From Bacteroidales bacterium (GTDB lineage: Bacteria > Bacteroidota > Bacteroidia > Bacteroidales > UBA932), in NCBI GenBank assembly GCA_017626555.1, contig JAGAIM010000129.1, positions 25,163-89,162 of the forward strand: a DNA stretch of 64,000 nt, read 5' to 3'. Shown one piece after another: positions 33,081 to 41,588 of the stretch (position 1 is the first letter of the stretch; every line of letters begins with the position of its first letter). A model generated the notes under the pieces. The model did not search any database and had not been told where the DNA came from. It saw only the letters and a program-made list of their open reading frames with translations. Made by a program: the position numbers and the translations under genes.

Positions 33081-34496
33081 CTAAAGGGCAAGTTTGAGAC
33101 CGTCAAGTTTGTCCCATTCTCCTCGTGTGAAGTCAGGCATAACTACTGGAATGTTGCCGTTCTCGATGGAAACCCTTGTGAGTTCGCCCAGGCAAGACCA
33201 TTCTGCTGCGTCATATACATCCTGATCCAGAGGCAGACCGTTGCGCAGACAATAGATGAGGCGGTAGTCCATAATGAAGTCCATTCCGCCGTGTCCTCCT
33301 ACCTGCTTTGCCTTTTCCTCGATGTCGCGGACGATAGGATGCTTGTACTGCTCCATAAGGGCATCACGCACCTCGTCGCTCAGATATGCCTCTCCGTCGC
33401 TTGCAGAACCGGTGAGGTCATCGACAGCCTTATGCTCATCAAAGTTACGGCCTTCAGTGCGGATAGAGTAGCCCTCGTTAGGGTATTTGTTTGCAAATCC
33501 CTCGGTACCTTCCACCTGATACATACGGTTGTACGGACGTGGTGTAACTACATTGTGCTGGATTTCGATGATCTTTCCTTTCTCAGTCTGGATAAGAGTG
33601 ATTGTGTGGTCACCGTTGGCATACTCTGTCTCGCCGAACTGCTCTGCAACCTTCAATCCGTTGAATGCCTTGGTATCCATTGAGACGAGGGTTTTCATCC
33701 TGTCACCTCTGTGGATGTTGAGAACCTGGCAGGCAGGGCCGAGGCCGTGTGTAGGATATACGTCGCCGCGGTGGTTCTTGTTGAACTCATATCTCCAGCC
33801 CTCATAATAGTTCTTCCAATATGGATCGAGATTGTGTATGTAAGAGCCTTCAGCGTGGATTACCTCTCCGAAGAGACCCTGCTGAGCCATATTGAGCGTG
33901 GTGATTTCGAAAAAGTCATAGACGCAGTTCTCAAGCATCATACAGTGGCGGCGTGTCTTCTCTGCGGTGTTGACCAACTGCCAGCACTCGTCGATACTTG
34001 TCGCTGCAGGTACCTCGATGGCAACGTGCTTGCCCTGCTCCATAGCGTAAACGGCCATAGGAGTGTGGTTTACCCAGTCTGTTACGATATAAACGAGGTC
34101 GATGTCATCTCTCTGGCAGAGTTCTTTCCAAGCCTCTCTGCTGCCAAAGTATGCATCAGCAGCAGGCTTTCCGCGTTCTGCGAGAAGTTTCTGCATATCT
34201 TCAACTCTCTCCTGCTCGATGTCACAAAGTGCCACAATTTCCACTCCGTCGATATAAGTGAAACGGTTGACTGCACCATCGCCTCTGTCACCGAGTCCGA
34301 TGAAGCCCACTCTTACGGTGTCGATAGGATCTACGGTGAATCCCAGCATTGACTGCTGGTCTGCAGGACGGGCCGGTGTATTATAGACTGCTATTCCGTC
34401 TTTGATTTCATATCCGTAACCGCTGTTTTCGGATACGCAGGATGACAGGCAAAGTCCCAATGCCGCCATCAATGTAATGATCAATGTCTTTTTCAT
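33081..34496 (-). CDS. GH109-like Gfo/Idh/MocA lipoprotein (candidate alpha-N-acetylgalactosaminidase)
   Basis: A 471-residue exported protein with lipoprotein Cys20 (CLSSCV). The Rossmann start is VRVGFIGLGDRG (about 61-72), the GLGxRG form typical of GH109, followed by VALCDIEQERVE, VYIVTDWVNHTPMAVYAMEQGKHVAIEVPAA and MMLENCVYDFFEI. GH109 enzymes use tightly bound NAD+ to cleave alpha-GalNAc (for instance blood group A) by a redox-elimination route. The match to the GH109 layout, export and location next to NahK-like, GH36-like and AgaS genes make this reading likely. A sugar dehydrogenase of the same superfamily is the alternative. It starts 13 bp after the GH36-like gene. Confidence 0.8.
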   Translation of the reverse strand: MKKTLIITLMAALGLCLSSCVSENSGYGYEIKDGIAVYNTPARPADQQSMLGFTVDPIDTVRVGFIGLGDRGDGAVNRFTYIDGVEIVALCDIEQERVEDMQKLLAERGKPAADAYFGSREAWKELCQRDDIDLVYIVTDWVNHTPMAVYAMEQGKHVAIEVPAATSIDECWQLVNTAEKTRRHCMMLENCVYDFFEITTLNMAQQGLFGEVIHAEGSYIHNLDPYWKNYYEGWRYEFNKNHRGDVYPTHGLGPACQVLNIHRGDRMKTLVSMDTKAFNGLKVAEQFGETEYANGDHTITLIQTEKGKIIEIQHNVVTPRPYNRMYQVEGTEGFANKYPNEGYSIRTEGRNFDEHKAVDDLTGSASDGEAYLSDEVRDALMEQYKHPIVRDIEEKAKQVGGHGGMDFIMDYRLIYCLRNGLPLDQDVYDAAEWSCLGELTRVSIENGNIPVVMPDFTRGEWDKLDGLKLAL

Positions 34497-34509
34497 CTGA
34501 TATATGTTT

Positions 34510-36535
34510 TTATTGTTCTCTTACTTCAATAAGGTAATTTCTCTCAAAGATAGGAGTTATGAACGGATCTGCACCATCGATTGTGAAAGATTTCTTGTCG
34601 TCAGACGCATATTCGGTCACAACGTATGTCTTTTCAGGGTCAAGGCCTCTGAGTCCGATCCTTTCTCCGTTCCAGGAATCGGCATAGAATGCATAATACA
34701 TAGCGCCGTCCTTAGCAATCACGTGAGTTTCAGGTACATCGAAACGGATGTCGTAGAGGTTGAGATATTCGCCCTTCGAAAGCATCTTCTCGTTATAGAT
34801 GCCGACCCATTTCTTGAGTGCGGCTTCTTTCTCCGGAGTGAGGAGATAGCCGTCACCCCTTACGTTAGGGTTTGGCTTAGGCCAGGTGAATTTCGAACCG
34901 ATGACACCGCCGATGCCGATCTGTGTACCGTAGTCGTCCCTGTTGTCGCTGAGTTCGATGTGGTCTGCATAATATGCCATCTCCGGACACATCGCACCAT
35001 ATACCTTTCTCTTCATACGGATCTGTGCGCTTGAGGTCGGATCGGAAGCCACAGCCTGGTTCATATGAGGAGTAAGGAAGAAGTTCATAGCGCATCCGCA
35101 AGGACAGATCTGTACCACAGAATAAGGCTTGATTTCACGTGCGCGGTCGAAAATGCCCTGGAAGAACTCAGGAAGTTTCTCAACCGACTCCTCCGGATAT
35201 TCAAGATGACTGTGACGATTGTGGTCAGGAAGGCAGCAGTTAAGGTGCTGGCCGTCAAGTTTGAGACCGTCGAAGCCCCACTCGTCAATGAATCTATCGA
35301 CAAGACCGATTGTATATTTCATTGTAGCAGGGTTCACAGGAGAAAGATACCAACTGTCCCACCAGGTGATGTATTCCGGTGCTCCCTGATGATCCTGAAG
35401 GAGCATTTCAGGATGCTCGCGAAGTATCCTGGTGTCAGGGTCTGCCGCCAGTGGTGCCCACCACAACTTTGCTTTCAGACCGTATGAGTGGATGGCGTCG
35501 GTGATGCGGCGCATATCCTTGGTTCCGTTGAAACGGTTGTTGGTCTCCCAGTCACCCTCGGCAATCTGGAAACCGTCGTCCACGTCAACCCACTTGAATC
35601 CGAGTTCCTTCACCTTTGGAAGCGTACCGAGAACCTCATCTACAGTGAATGTCCTTTCGTATCCCCAGGCGCACCATACGGCCTCGAATGCTTCAGGCTC
35701 CGATGCCTGAGGAACATATCCTTCGTATGCTTCCATATATTCTGCAAACTGACGGAGCGGGCCGAAGAAGTCACCCTTTCCTACCGAGATGAACTGCCTC
35801 CAGGTGTTGAGAGTGTCGCCTTTTTCCATAAGCACCGGCTCTTCGAATTCCTGAAGGAGCGACATTGTGGCATAATTCTCATAGCGGACCTTCTTCACCG
35901 GCATAGAAATAAGTTTGAGATCAGGCTCTACGAGACCGGTGGAAATGTTTGCGTCGCGTCTCCAGAGAGTTACCATAGGGATACCCCCCCCCATAATCGG
36001 TGTTGTTCATTCCCAGGTAATTCTTCTGATAGAAACTTTCTTCCACAGGAAGGATCCAGTCGTCACGTCTGGAAGAAGAAGTAGGCTGGAACGACCAGAT
36101 GGTCTCGTCTGATGTTACGTTGAGTTTGTTCGATTCGAGAGCCTTGACTGTGAGGATCTTGTCGGAATGATTCACATAACTGCTGCTGACAAGCACCATA
36201 CCTTCGAACTCGTCCAGAGTCTTGATTGTAAGGATCTTCTCGATGTCATAGCCGTTTTCATCCCAGGTTCCGTAAAGAGTGTATGTCTTTCCTTCTTCAC
36301 AAACACATTCCTTGACATCGCGAAGTTTCCAGTTGTCGATCACCGCTTCGTCGGCCACAAGCGCATCTGCGGCCTGAAAGTCTGAATGATATTCACCGGC
36401 ACCTTCCGCTGTGGATACGACCTTATAGTGCATATTGCCGTTTACCGAAAGAGTCAGATCGCCGCTCTCGATGACGGTATTGCAGCATCCGCACACAAGC
36501 AGACCCGCCGCAACGATTCTGAAAAAGTTTTTCAT
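34510..36535 (-). pseudogene. GH36-like alpha-galactosidase/alpha-GalNAcase gene split by a frameshift at a G9 run
   Basis: Two overlapping frames form one protein. The 5' part starts at 36535 (MKNFFRIVAAGLLVCGCC, lipoprotein) and stays open to 35921; the 3' part is open from about 35994 to 34510. Both pass through a run of nine G on the coding strand (35984-35992). With eight G the frame would read DYGGGIPMVTLWRRD and give one 674-residue protein. N-terminal half is a GH36-type beta-sandwich; the barrel has WCAWGYERTFT, KWVDVDDGFQ, DGLKLDGQHL (likely nucleophile Asp, codon 35254-35256), a CPCG motif and ASDPTSSAQ (likely acid/base Asp). All look intact apart from the shift. It could be a phase-variable gene, a recent mutation or a sequencing error. 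Context suggests alpha-GalNAc or alpha-Gal removal. Confidence 0.85.
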
Positions 36536-36545
36536 ATAGATTGTC

Positions 36546-37499
36546 TTAAAGAAGTTCCACGTTGAATCTTTCCCTGGCAGTCTTTTCTGCAGCCTCACGG
36601 GAGGTGAATGCTCCAGTTCCGCCGGCACCAGTCGTGTTGATGGCTCCGGTGAGGTTTCCGTTGATCTGGCATTCCTCCAGAGTATGTCCTGCCACAAAAG
36701 CGCTGAGGAATCCGGAATTGAAACTGTCGCCTGCTCCGATTGCATCGACAACCTCAGTGTTGAGGAATGAAGGGGCAAAATTGCGGCTTCCGTCCTTCCT
36801 TATCAGGAGGGAACCTTTCGAACCCATCTTTACGACCATTGCCATTCCAAGGTATGGAAGTACGGCAGCAATGGCCTGCTCGATGTCCGATGTGCCTGTA
36901 AGAGCCATAAGTTCCTTTTCGTTAGGCATAAAGACAGTGACGTAAGGAAGTACCTTCTTCCAGTCCATCTCCCATTTCTCCACAGGATCCCACTGTGTGT
37001 CCAAAGAAACGGTCACTCCGTTTTCGTGAGCCTTGGCCAGCACCTTGTCCAGATCTCTGAGGAGTGCACTCTGCATAAAGAGGCAGGACAGATGAATATG
37101 CTTTGTCTCAGTGAACACTTCAGGATTGATGTCGTCGAATCCCATCACATTCATCGCACCCTGATAGGTAAGATTGGCTCTATCTTCGTCGTAATTCATC
37201 ACTAAGGTCGCACCGGTGGCTACCGACTCGTTTCTTTTGAGATATTCGGTGTTGACTCCGCTTGCGGTGAGGGATTCGCAGCATAGATTGCCGAAGATGT
37301 CGTTTCCGATCATTCCCACGAAGCAGACTTTGCTTCCTATCGCTGCTGCATTTGCTGCAAAGATCGTCGTGCTTCCGCCAAGTGTTACGGTCATATCAGA
37401 AGCAAATTTCTCCTTGCCGATTTCTGGCTCGGACTCTATTCCGTTGAGGATGATGTCAACGTTCACATCGCCAATTGCTGCAATGTCAAATCTTTTCAT
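36546..37499 (-). CDS. PfkB family carbohydrate kinase, GalNAc locus
   Basis: A 317-residue ribokinase-like kinase. It has an N-terminal AAIGDVNVDIIL, GGSTTIFAANAAAIGSKVCFVGMIG (the GG switch region), FMPNEKE and the catalytic DAIGAGDSFNSGF (anion hole GAGD, base Asp258). The sugar cannot be read from sequence. Its promoter lies in the same 256-bp divergent region as the DeoR/AgaR-type gene, and it heads the operon with the GH36-like, GH109-like and NahK-like genes. Beside AgaS and a GatZ/KbaZ protein, tagatose-6-phosphate kinase is the natural guess; fructose- or other ketose-phosphate kinases are possible. It ends 10 bp before the GH36-like start. Confidence 0.85.
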   Translation of the reverse strand: MKRFDIAAIGDVNVDIILNGIESEPEIGKEKFASDMTVTLGGSTTIFAANAAAIGSKVCFVGMIGNDIFGNLCCESLTASGVNTEYLKRNESVATGATLVMNYDEDRANLTYQGAMNVMGFDDINPEVFTETKHIHLSCLFMQSALLRDLDKVLAKAHENGVTVSLDTQWDPVEKWEMDWKKVLPYVTVFMPNEKELMALTGTSDIEQAIAAVLPYLGMAMVVKMGSKGSLLIRKDGSRNFAPSFLNTEVVDAIGAGDSFNSGFLSAFVAGHTLEECQINGNLTGAINTTGAGGTGAFTSREAAEKTARERFNVELL

Positions 37500-37540
37500 A
37501 TTGTATGAGGTTGTTTTTTTTAGTGTATATGTAGCATACG

Positions 37541-37733
37541 CAAAAGTAAAATATAATTTCTGAAACTTTCGATTCTTTTCGAATTATTTTTGCGAACCTT
37601 TCGTTTCGAAACCATATTCGAAATATATCTCATTATTTATTTCTCAGATTTTTAGTCATTTAGTAGATATTTTTTGTATCCCGGGAATGTATTTCGTACG
37701 GTTTTGAAATATCATTTATAAGTGCTATCTTTG
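37541..37733. promoter_or_regulatory. Divergent promoter/operator region between pfkB-type kinase and DeoR regulator
   Basis: Minus strand: TACTTTTG at 37548-37541 is a -7 element for the kinase operon. Plus strand: TTG (37704-37706), 19 nt, TATCTTTG (37726-37733) is a full promoter for the DeoR-type gene, leader about 16 nt. Between them lie repeats of the CTTTCG/CGAAA kind: 37562-37583 (GAAACTTTCG then TTTTCGAA) and 37594-37625 (CCTTTCGTTTCGAAACC then TTCGAAA). These resemble AgaR/DeoR-type sites with repeated TTTCG pentamers and recur upstream of agaS and the GH31 gene. Confidence 0.65.
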
Positions 37734-37755
37734 CATTGCAAAACCAAAACCGATT

Positions 37756-38553
37756 ATGGAAAATGTTGTGATGTCTTCTAACGGGAGGCGTAGTGCCATC
37801 CTGCAGATGCTCAAGCAGGATTCAAATGTATCCGTTGCAGAATTGAGCAAACGTTTCGGAGTCTCTGAAGTAACCATCAGAAAGGATCTTAATCTTCTCA
37901 AGGAGAGAAATCTTCTTGTGAGGACACGTGGTGGTGCCATCCGTCAGGGAATCGGTGTGCAGGAGGACGAGATGAATATCCGTTTCAAAAGTCTGACACA
38001 TTTTCGTGAGAAGCAGGCAATAGGACGTGCTGCGGCCGGTCTGATCGAAGATGGTGATACCATTCTTCTCGATTCCGGCACGACCACATTCCAGGTGGCG
38101 GCAAATCTCCATAAGTTCAAGAATCTGACCATCCTCACCAATGCCATCAATGTGGCTCGTGAGGTTCTGTCATACAAGCGTTTCAACGTAATCCTACTGG
38201 GTGGCAACATCAGGAACAGCAGCGAATCTGTAGTCGGCGCACTTGCAGAGTCCAATCTCAAGATGTTCTATTGCGACAAACTTTTCCTGGGAGTGGATTC
38301 ATTCAATATAGAGACCGGACTTTCGACTCCGAGTGTTGAGGAGGCCAATATCAATCAGATAATGATATCACGTTCACGCAAGACCATAGCAGTGTTCGAC
38401 TCCAGCAAGGTCAACAAAAGGGCATTGGCATTCATAGCCAATGTTGACAAGATCGACACGGTGGTCACCGATGACGGAATGGATAAATCCGTCCGATCGC
38501 AACTAAAGGCTATGAATGTGGAAGTTATGGCCGTGAAGCCGGATCTTTATTGA
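37756..38553 (+). CDS. DeoR family regulator (AgaR-type) of the GalNAc locus
   Basis: A 265-residue DNA-binding protein. The N-terminal DeoR helix-turn-helix is RRSAILQMLKQDSNVSVAELSKRFGVSEVTIRKDLNLLKERNLLVRTRGGAI (about 10-62). The C-terminal DeoR sensor domain has AAGLIEDGDTILLDSGTTTFQVA, LTILTNAINVA, LGGNIRNSSESVVGALAE and a final FDSSKVNKRALAFIA, which in this family binds a sugar phosphate. AgaR of E. coli is the best-known relative controlling GalNAc genes. Promoter position gives the ATG at 37756, with another Met at 37771. Repeats of TTTCG upstream of it, the GH31 gene and agaS are its likely sites. It is convergent with the GH31 gene (9-bp gap). Confidence 0.9.
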   Translation: MENVVMSSNGRRSAILQMLKQDSNVSVAELSKRFGVSEVTIRKDLNLLKERNLLVRTRGGAIRQGIGVQEDEMNIRFKSLTHFREKQAIGRAAAGLIEDGDTILLDSGTTTFQVAANLHKFKNLTILTNAINVAREVLSYKRFNVILLGGNIRNSSESVVGALAESNLKMFYCDKLFLGVDSFNIETGLSTPSVEEANINQIMISRSRKTIAVFDSSKVNKRALAFIANVDKIDTVVTDDGMDKSVRSQLKAMNVEVMAVKPDLY

Positions 38554-38562
38554 CCGGTTCCG

Positions 38563-40164
38563 TCAGTCTGCTTTTGTGAACCTTGGAAGACGTGAGAGCG
38601 GCACATCGATGATGTAAGTCCTGCCTCCTTTGTATTTCTTTCCATTCTCATCGACCCACTTTCCTTTCGGTAATTTCACTGAGCGTGAAGTGCCCGGATC
38701 CGACATTGGTGCGACCAGATAACGGTCGCCCAGCATATACTGGTCGTTACAGTCCTCGAATCCTTCTCCCGGGAACATATAGTCCATACAGCGTACGATC
38801 GGCTCTCCGGTTCTTGATGAAATCTCTGCCTGTTCAAGGATGTATGGTCCCATCTCTTTGTGCAGCAGTGCATAACGTTTGCAGATTTCCAGGTTTTCCT
38901 TGTTGAGGATTCTCCACGGGGCCACAGAGAACTGCATCATAGGCATCATCGAGTGTATCTGGCAGGAACGGACGATGAGTGCCTGATCGAATTCATCCTG
39001 ATCGACGTTAAGGAAACTCCCGTATTGGCCTCCTCCGATCATATCCGGACAGGTATAAGGGTGTCCCAGCAGTCCTGCGGCAATCATAGACGGGACAAGC
39101 CTTGCCACTCCGTCCCAGGAATAATTCTTGTCTCCCAGTCGCTGCACGAGAGCCTGACCTCCCATCTTCCAGCAGGCACGGAACTCATTGTATGGGAAAA
39201 GCAGTCCCAATTTGGCCCATAATTCGGTCTGTGCTGTGTCGAATGATTTTCCGTCGAATGGACGTATGTCTTTGTCGAGGTATCTTTCAGGATCGCCTGC
39301 ATCGAATTTGAATCCGTCGATTCCGTATTCTTCCTGCATATCGGTAAGATTCTTTTTGAAATATTCGAAAGCCTCAGGGTTGCTCAAGTCGTAGCAGGCG
39401 CTCAATCCGTTCCACCAGTCGAGGATGGCCGGTCTTGTGCCGTCCGCGTTCTTTACAAGATAACCTTTACCACGCAGGAAACGGTATTCCTGACTGTCAG
39501 GCGAAACAAACGGTGACACCCAAAGCATAACCTTGAAGCCGAGAGCGTGAAGTTCCTCCACCATTCCCTTAGGGTCGGGAAAACGGTCTGGACGGAATTC
39601 GAAATTGCCGTAATACTTCTGCCAGTTGTCGTCGATCATCAATATGCCGGTAGGGAAACCGTTGTCCACGATGCTGTGGGCATATTTCATAATGTCGGCC
39701 TGATTCTGATTGTAAATAAGTTCGATCCAGGTGTTGTATTGCGGTACGGAGAAGAACAGTTCCGGAGGTACAGTGCCTGATGCCGGAAAATGCGTCTTTG
39801 CGGCTGTGCTGAAGGCATCACGCAGATTATCCCCTGCTTCCACGCAGGTAATATCGCTCCTGAATGCAGTAATCTTTATTTTTCCATCTGCAATCACAGC
39901 CTTGAAAGGGCCGTCGCTGTATATGTACCTTCCTTTGTTTGACACCAGCAGCGGAGTCGTCTGGTTGTTGAAATTCTGTGTCCTGTGGTCGAAGGATATT
40001 GATGTTTCGTAATCGAAAGGCATTATGTTGCCTAGATCGGTGACGGATCCCCACCATTTTTCGTTTTCCAGCATTCCGACTTCAATCGTTTCCTGTGCGT
40101 ATGAACTTGTCACAACTGTGACGATGAGGCTCAGGCTGATGATAATCTTGGTCGTGATTTTCAT
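38563..40164 (-). CDS. GH31-like exported glycosidase (candidate alpha-N-acetylgalactosaminidase)
   Basis: A 533-residue secreted protein with signal peptide (cleavage after VVTSSYAQ). The N-terminal beta-sandwich (about 25-135) leads to a barrel with GFPTGILMIDDNWQKYYGNFEF, FKVMLWVSPFVSPDS and DGFKFDAGDPE, where Asp288 is the GH31 nucleophile position. SWDGVARLVPSMIAAGLLGHPYTCPDMIGGG carries the acid/base region; a proximal C-terminal beta domain ends the protein. It is shorter than typical alpha-glucosidases and lacks their usual WNDMNE nucleophile motif, so another alpha-sugar is expected. One GH31 branch is known to hydrolyse alpha-GalNAc, which fits this locus. Its promoter has the same kind of operator repeat as agaS, across the 287-bp divergent gap. 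Confidence 0.85.
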   Translation of the reverse strand: MKITTKIIISLSLIVTVVTSSYAQETIEVGMLENEKWWGSVTDLGNIMPFDYETSISFDHRTQNFNNQTTPLLVSNKGRYIYSDGPFKAVIADGKIKITAFRSDITCVEAGDNLRDAFSTAAKTHFPASGTVPPELFFSVPQYNTWIELIYNQNQADIMKYAHSIVDNGFPTGILMIDDNWQKYYGNFEFRPDRFPDPKGMVEELHALGFKVMLWVSPFVSPDSQEYRFLRGKGYLVKNADGTRPAILDWWNGLSACYDLSNPEAFEYFKKNLTDMQEEYGIDGFKFDAGDPERYLDKDIRPFDGKSFDTAQTELWAKLGLLFPYNEFRACWKMGGQALVQRLGDKNYSWDGVARLVPSMIAAGLLGHPYTCPDMIGGGQYGSFLNVDQDEFDQALIVRSCQIHSMMPMMQFSVAPWRILNKENLEICKRYALLHKEMGPYILEQAEISSRTGEPIVRCMDYMFPGEGFEDCNDQYMLGDRYLVAPMSDPGTSRSVKLPKGKWVDENGKKYKGGRTYIIDVPLSRLPRFTKAD

Positions 40165-40192
40165 AGTTTCTGTGATTTCTAAAGATTTTCCA

Positions 40193-40222
40193 CAAAAATA
40201 GCAAAATCCTTAAACGAAACAA
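40193..40222 (-). promoter_or_regulatory. Promoter of the GH31-like gene with overlapping AgaR-type repeat
   Basis: On the minus strand TTG (40222-40220), 19 nt and TATTTTTG (40200-40193) match the Bacteroidetes promoter exactly. The -33 region lies in TTTTCATTGTTTCGTTT (minus strand, 40228-40212), close to the repeated TTTCRTTT pattern of AgaR-type sites. Confidence 0.65.
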
Positions 40223-40370
40223 TGAAAACCGTTATGATATTGTTTTGTTTAAATATTCCGAAACGTCGCGAAATATTGTTTTATGGGGTGTTTGCGTATG
40301 TTAATCAGTTGATATATAAATAGTTATAATATATTGTCAGTTGCTCTATGATGTAGGGAAAAGAAAAAAT

Positions 40371-40413
40371 CGAAACACCTTTCGAAACATTTTAACCAGA
40401 AATCATATATTTG
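40371..40413 (+). promoter_or_regulatory. Promoter and operator of agaS
   Basis: TATATTTG (40406-40413) is a good -7 element, with start about 40 nt before the ATG. CGAAACACCTTTCGAAACA (40371-40389) just upstream contains the CTTTCGAAA repeat seen before the DeoR-type and kinase genes. The rest of the gap 40223-40370 is AT-rich, with one more CCGAAACGTCGCGAAA stretch at 40258-40273, and no gene. Confidence 0.6.
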
Positions 40414-40457
40414 TGAACTTAAAATGTAAATGGGTCTAAACAGTTCAGGATATGTTT

Positions 40458-41579
40458 ATGGAATATAACACGTGGAGAGAAATCCATCAGCAGCCCCGTA
40501 TGTGGCTGAAGACCTACGATGTGGTCTATCAGATGAAGGATCAGATTGCGTCCTTTATTAAGAGGTATAGGAACGAGGGATATGAGATCGTCCTCACAGG
40601 AGCAGGAACATCGGCATATATCGGCGATGCTCTCAAATGGGTGCTGCCAGGTACCCTGCTCGACGGAGCAAAGGCAATTGCTACGACTGATATCATCACA
40701 GAGGCATCCGCTCTGTTCAATAAGGACAGCAAGGTGCTTCTGATATCTTTTGCACGTTCCGGCAATTCGCCTGAGAGTGTCGGTGCCATCAATCTTGTCA
40801 ACAGGACAGCCGGTGAGGCAGCGCATATCTTCATCACCTGCAATGCCGAAGGTAAGATGACTGCAATGGCCGATGACGCGCGTCACAACACGCTTCTCGT
40901 GCTTCTTCCTCCTGAGACAAACGACTTGTCTCTTGCGATGACCAGCAGTTATTCTTCAATGTTCCTTGCCTGCTCTATGATGGCGAATATCGACAAGATC
41001 GAAGAACACAGGTCTCAGATCGAGGCGCTTTCGGAAGCAACAGCAAATGCCCTTGCAAAATACAGTGACCTTATCAGCGTGATAGCAGAAAGAAAGTTCA
41101 CCAGAGCGGTGTTCCTTGGCAGCGGCGAACTTATGGGAGTGGCTGAAGAGTCCAGACTCAAACTTCAGGAACTGACGGACGGAACCGTTATGTGTGCGTA
41201 CGATTCGTTCCTTGGATTCCGTCACGGTCCTAAGGCTGTGGTCAGCAATGATTCGCTCATCGTGTATCTGCTCTCGGAGGATCCGGACACAAGGCGCTAC
41301 GAGTATGATCTCATACGTCAGATCAAGGCCAATAACAATGTAAAAGGCTATGTGGCAGTGTCGCAGTCCGGTACTGTTATGGAGCCGGGTACATTCGATC
41401 TGAGCGTGATCATAGGAGTACCGGATAATGTGGAGCGTTGCTACAAGAGTGTTTCATACGTGATCGTGGCTCAACTCCTTGGATTCTATAAGGCGCTTTC
41501 TCTTGAAAGAAATCCGGACAGTCCTTCTGTTTCGGGCAATATTTCCAGAGTTGTGGAAGGAGTGACAATATACGCATAA
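40458..41579 (+). CDS. agaS: AgaS-type SIS domain sugar deaminase/isomerase
   Basis: The ATG at 40458 has AGGA 7 nt upstream and gives 373 residues (MEYNTWREIHQQPRMW); an ATG at 40452 is too close to that site. It tracks E. coli AgaS closely by eye: EIxxQPRxW, IVLTGAGTSAYIGD, LLISFARSGNSPESVGAINL, MTSSYSSM, LGSGELMGVAEESRLKLQEL, DSFLGFRHGPKAVV and the C-terminal DSPSVSGNISRVVEGV. AgaS converts galactosamine-6-phosphate to tagatose-6-phosphate with ammonia release. Two SIS domains are present. It stands first in a plus-strand operon that continues with the GatZ/KbaZ-like gene and susCD, and has a DeoR-type operator upstream. A deacetylase (AgaA/NagA) for GalNAc-6-P is not in the window. Confidence 0.93.
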   Translation: MEYNTWREIHQQPRMWLKTYDVVYQMKDQIASFIKRYRNEGYEIVLTGAGTSAYIGDALKWVLPGTLLDGAKAIATTDIITEASALFNKDSKVLLISFARSGNSPESVGAINLVNRTAGEAAHIFITCNAEGKMTAMADDARHNTLLVLLPPETNDLSLAMTSSYSSMFLACSMMANIDKIEEHRSQIEALSEATANALAKYSDLISVIAERKFTRAVFLGSGELMGVAEESRLKLQELTDGTVMCAYDSFLGFRHGPKAVVSNDSLIVYLLSEDPDTRRYEYDLIRQIKANNNVKGYVAVSQSGTVMEPGTFDLSVIIGVPDNVERCYKSVSYVIVAQLLGFYKALSLERNPDSPSVSGNISRVVEGVTIYA

Positions 41580-41588
41580 TCTATATAT

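Noticed and set aside
40419-40886. 155-residue open frame on the minus strand opposite agaS
   Set aside because: It is a shadow of the strongly conserved AgaS frame, with no family resemblance and no ribosome site.
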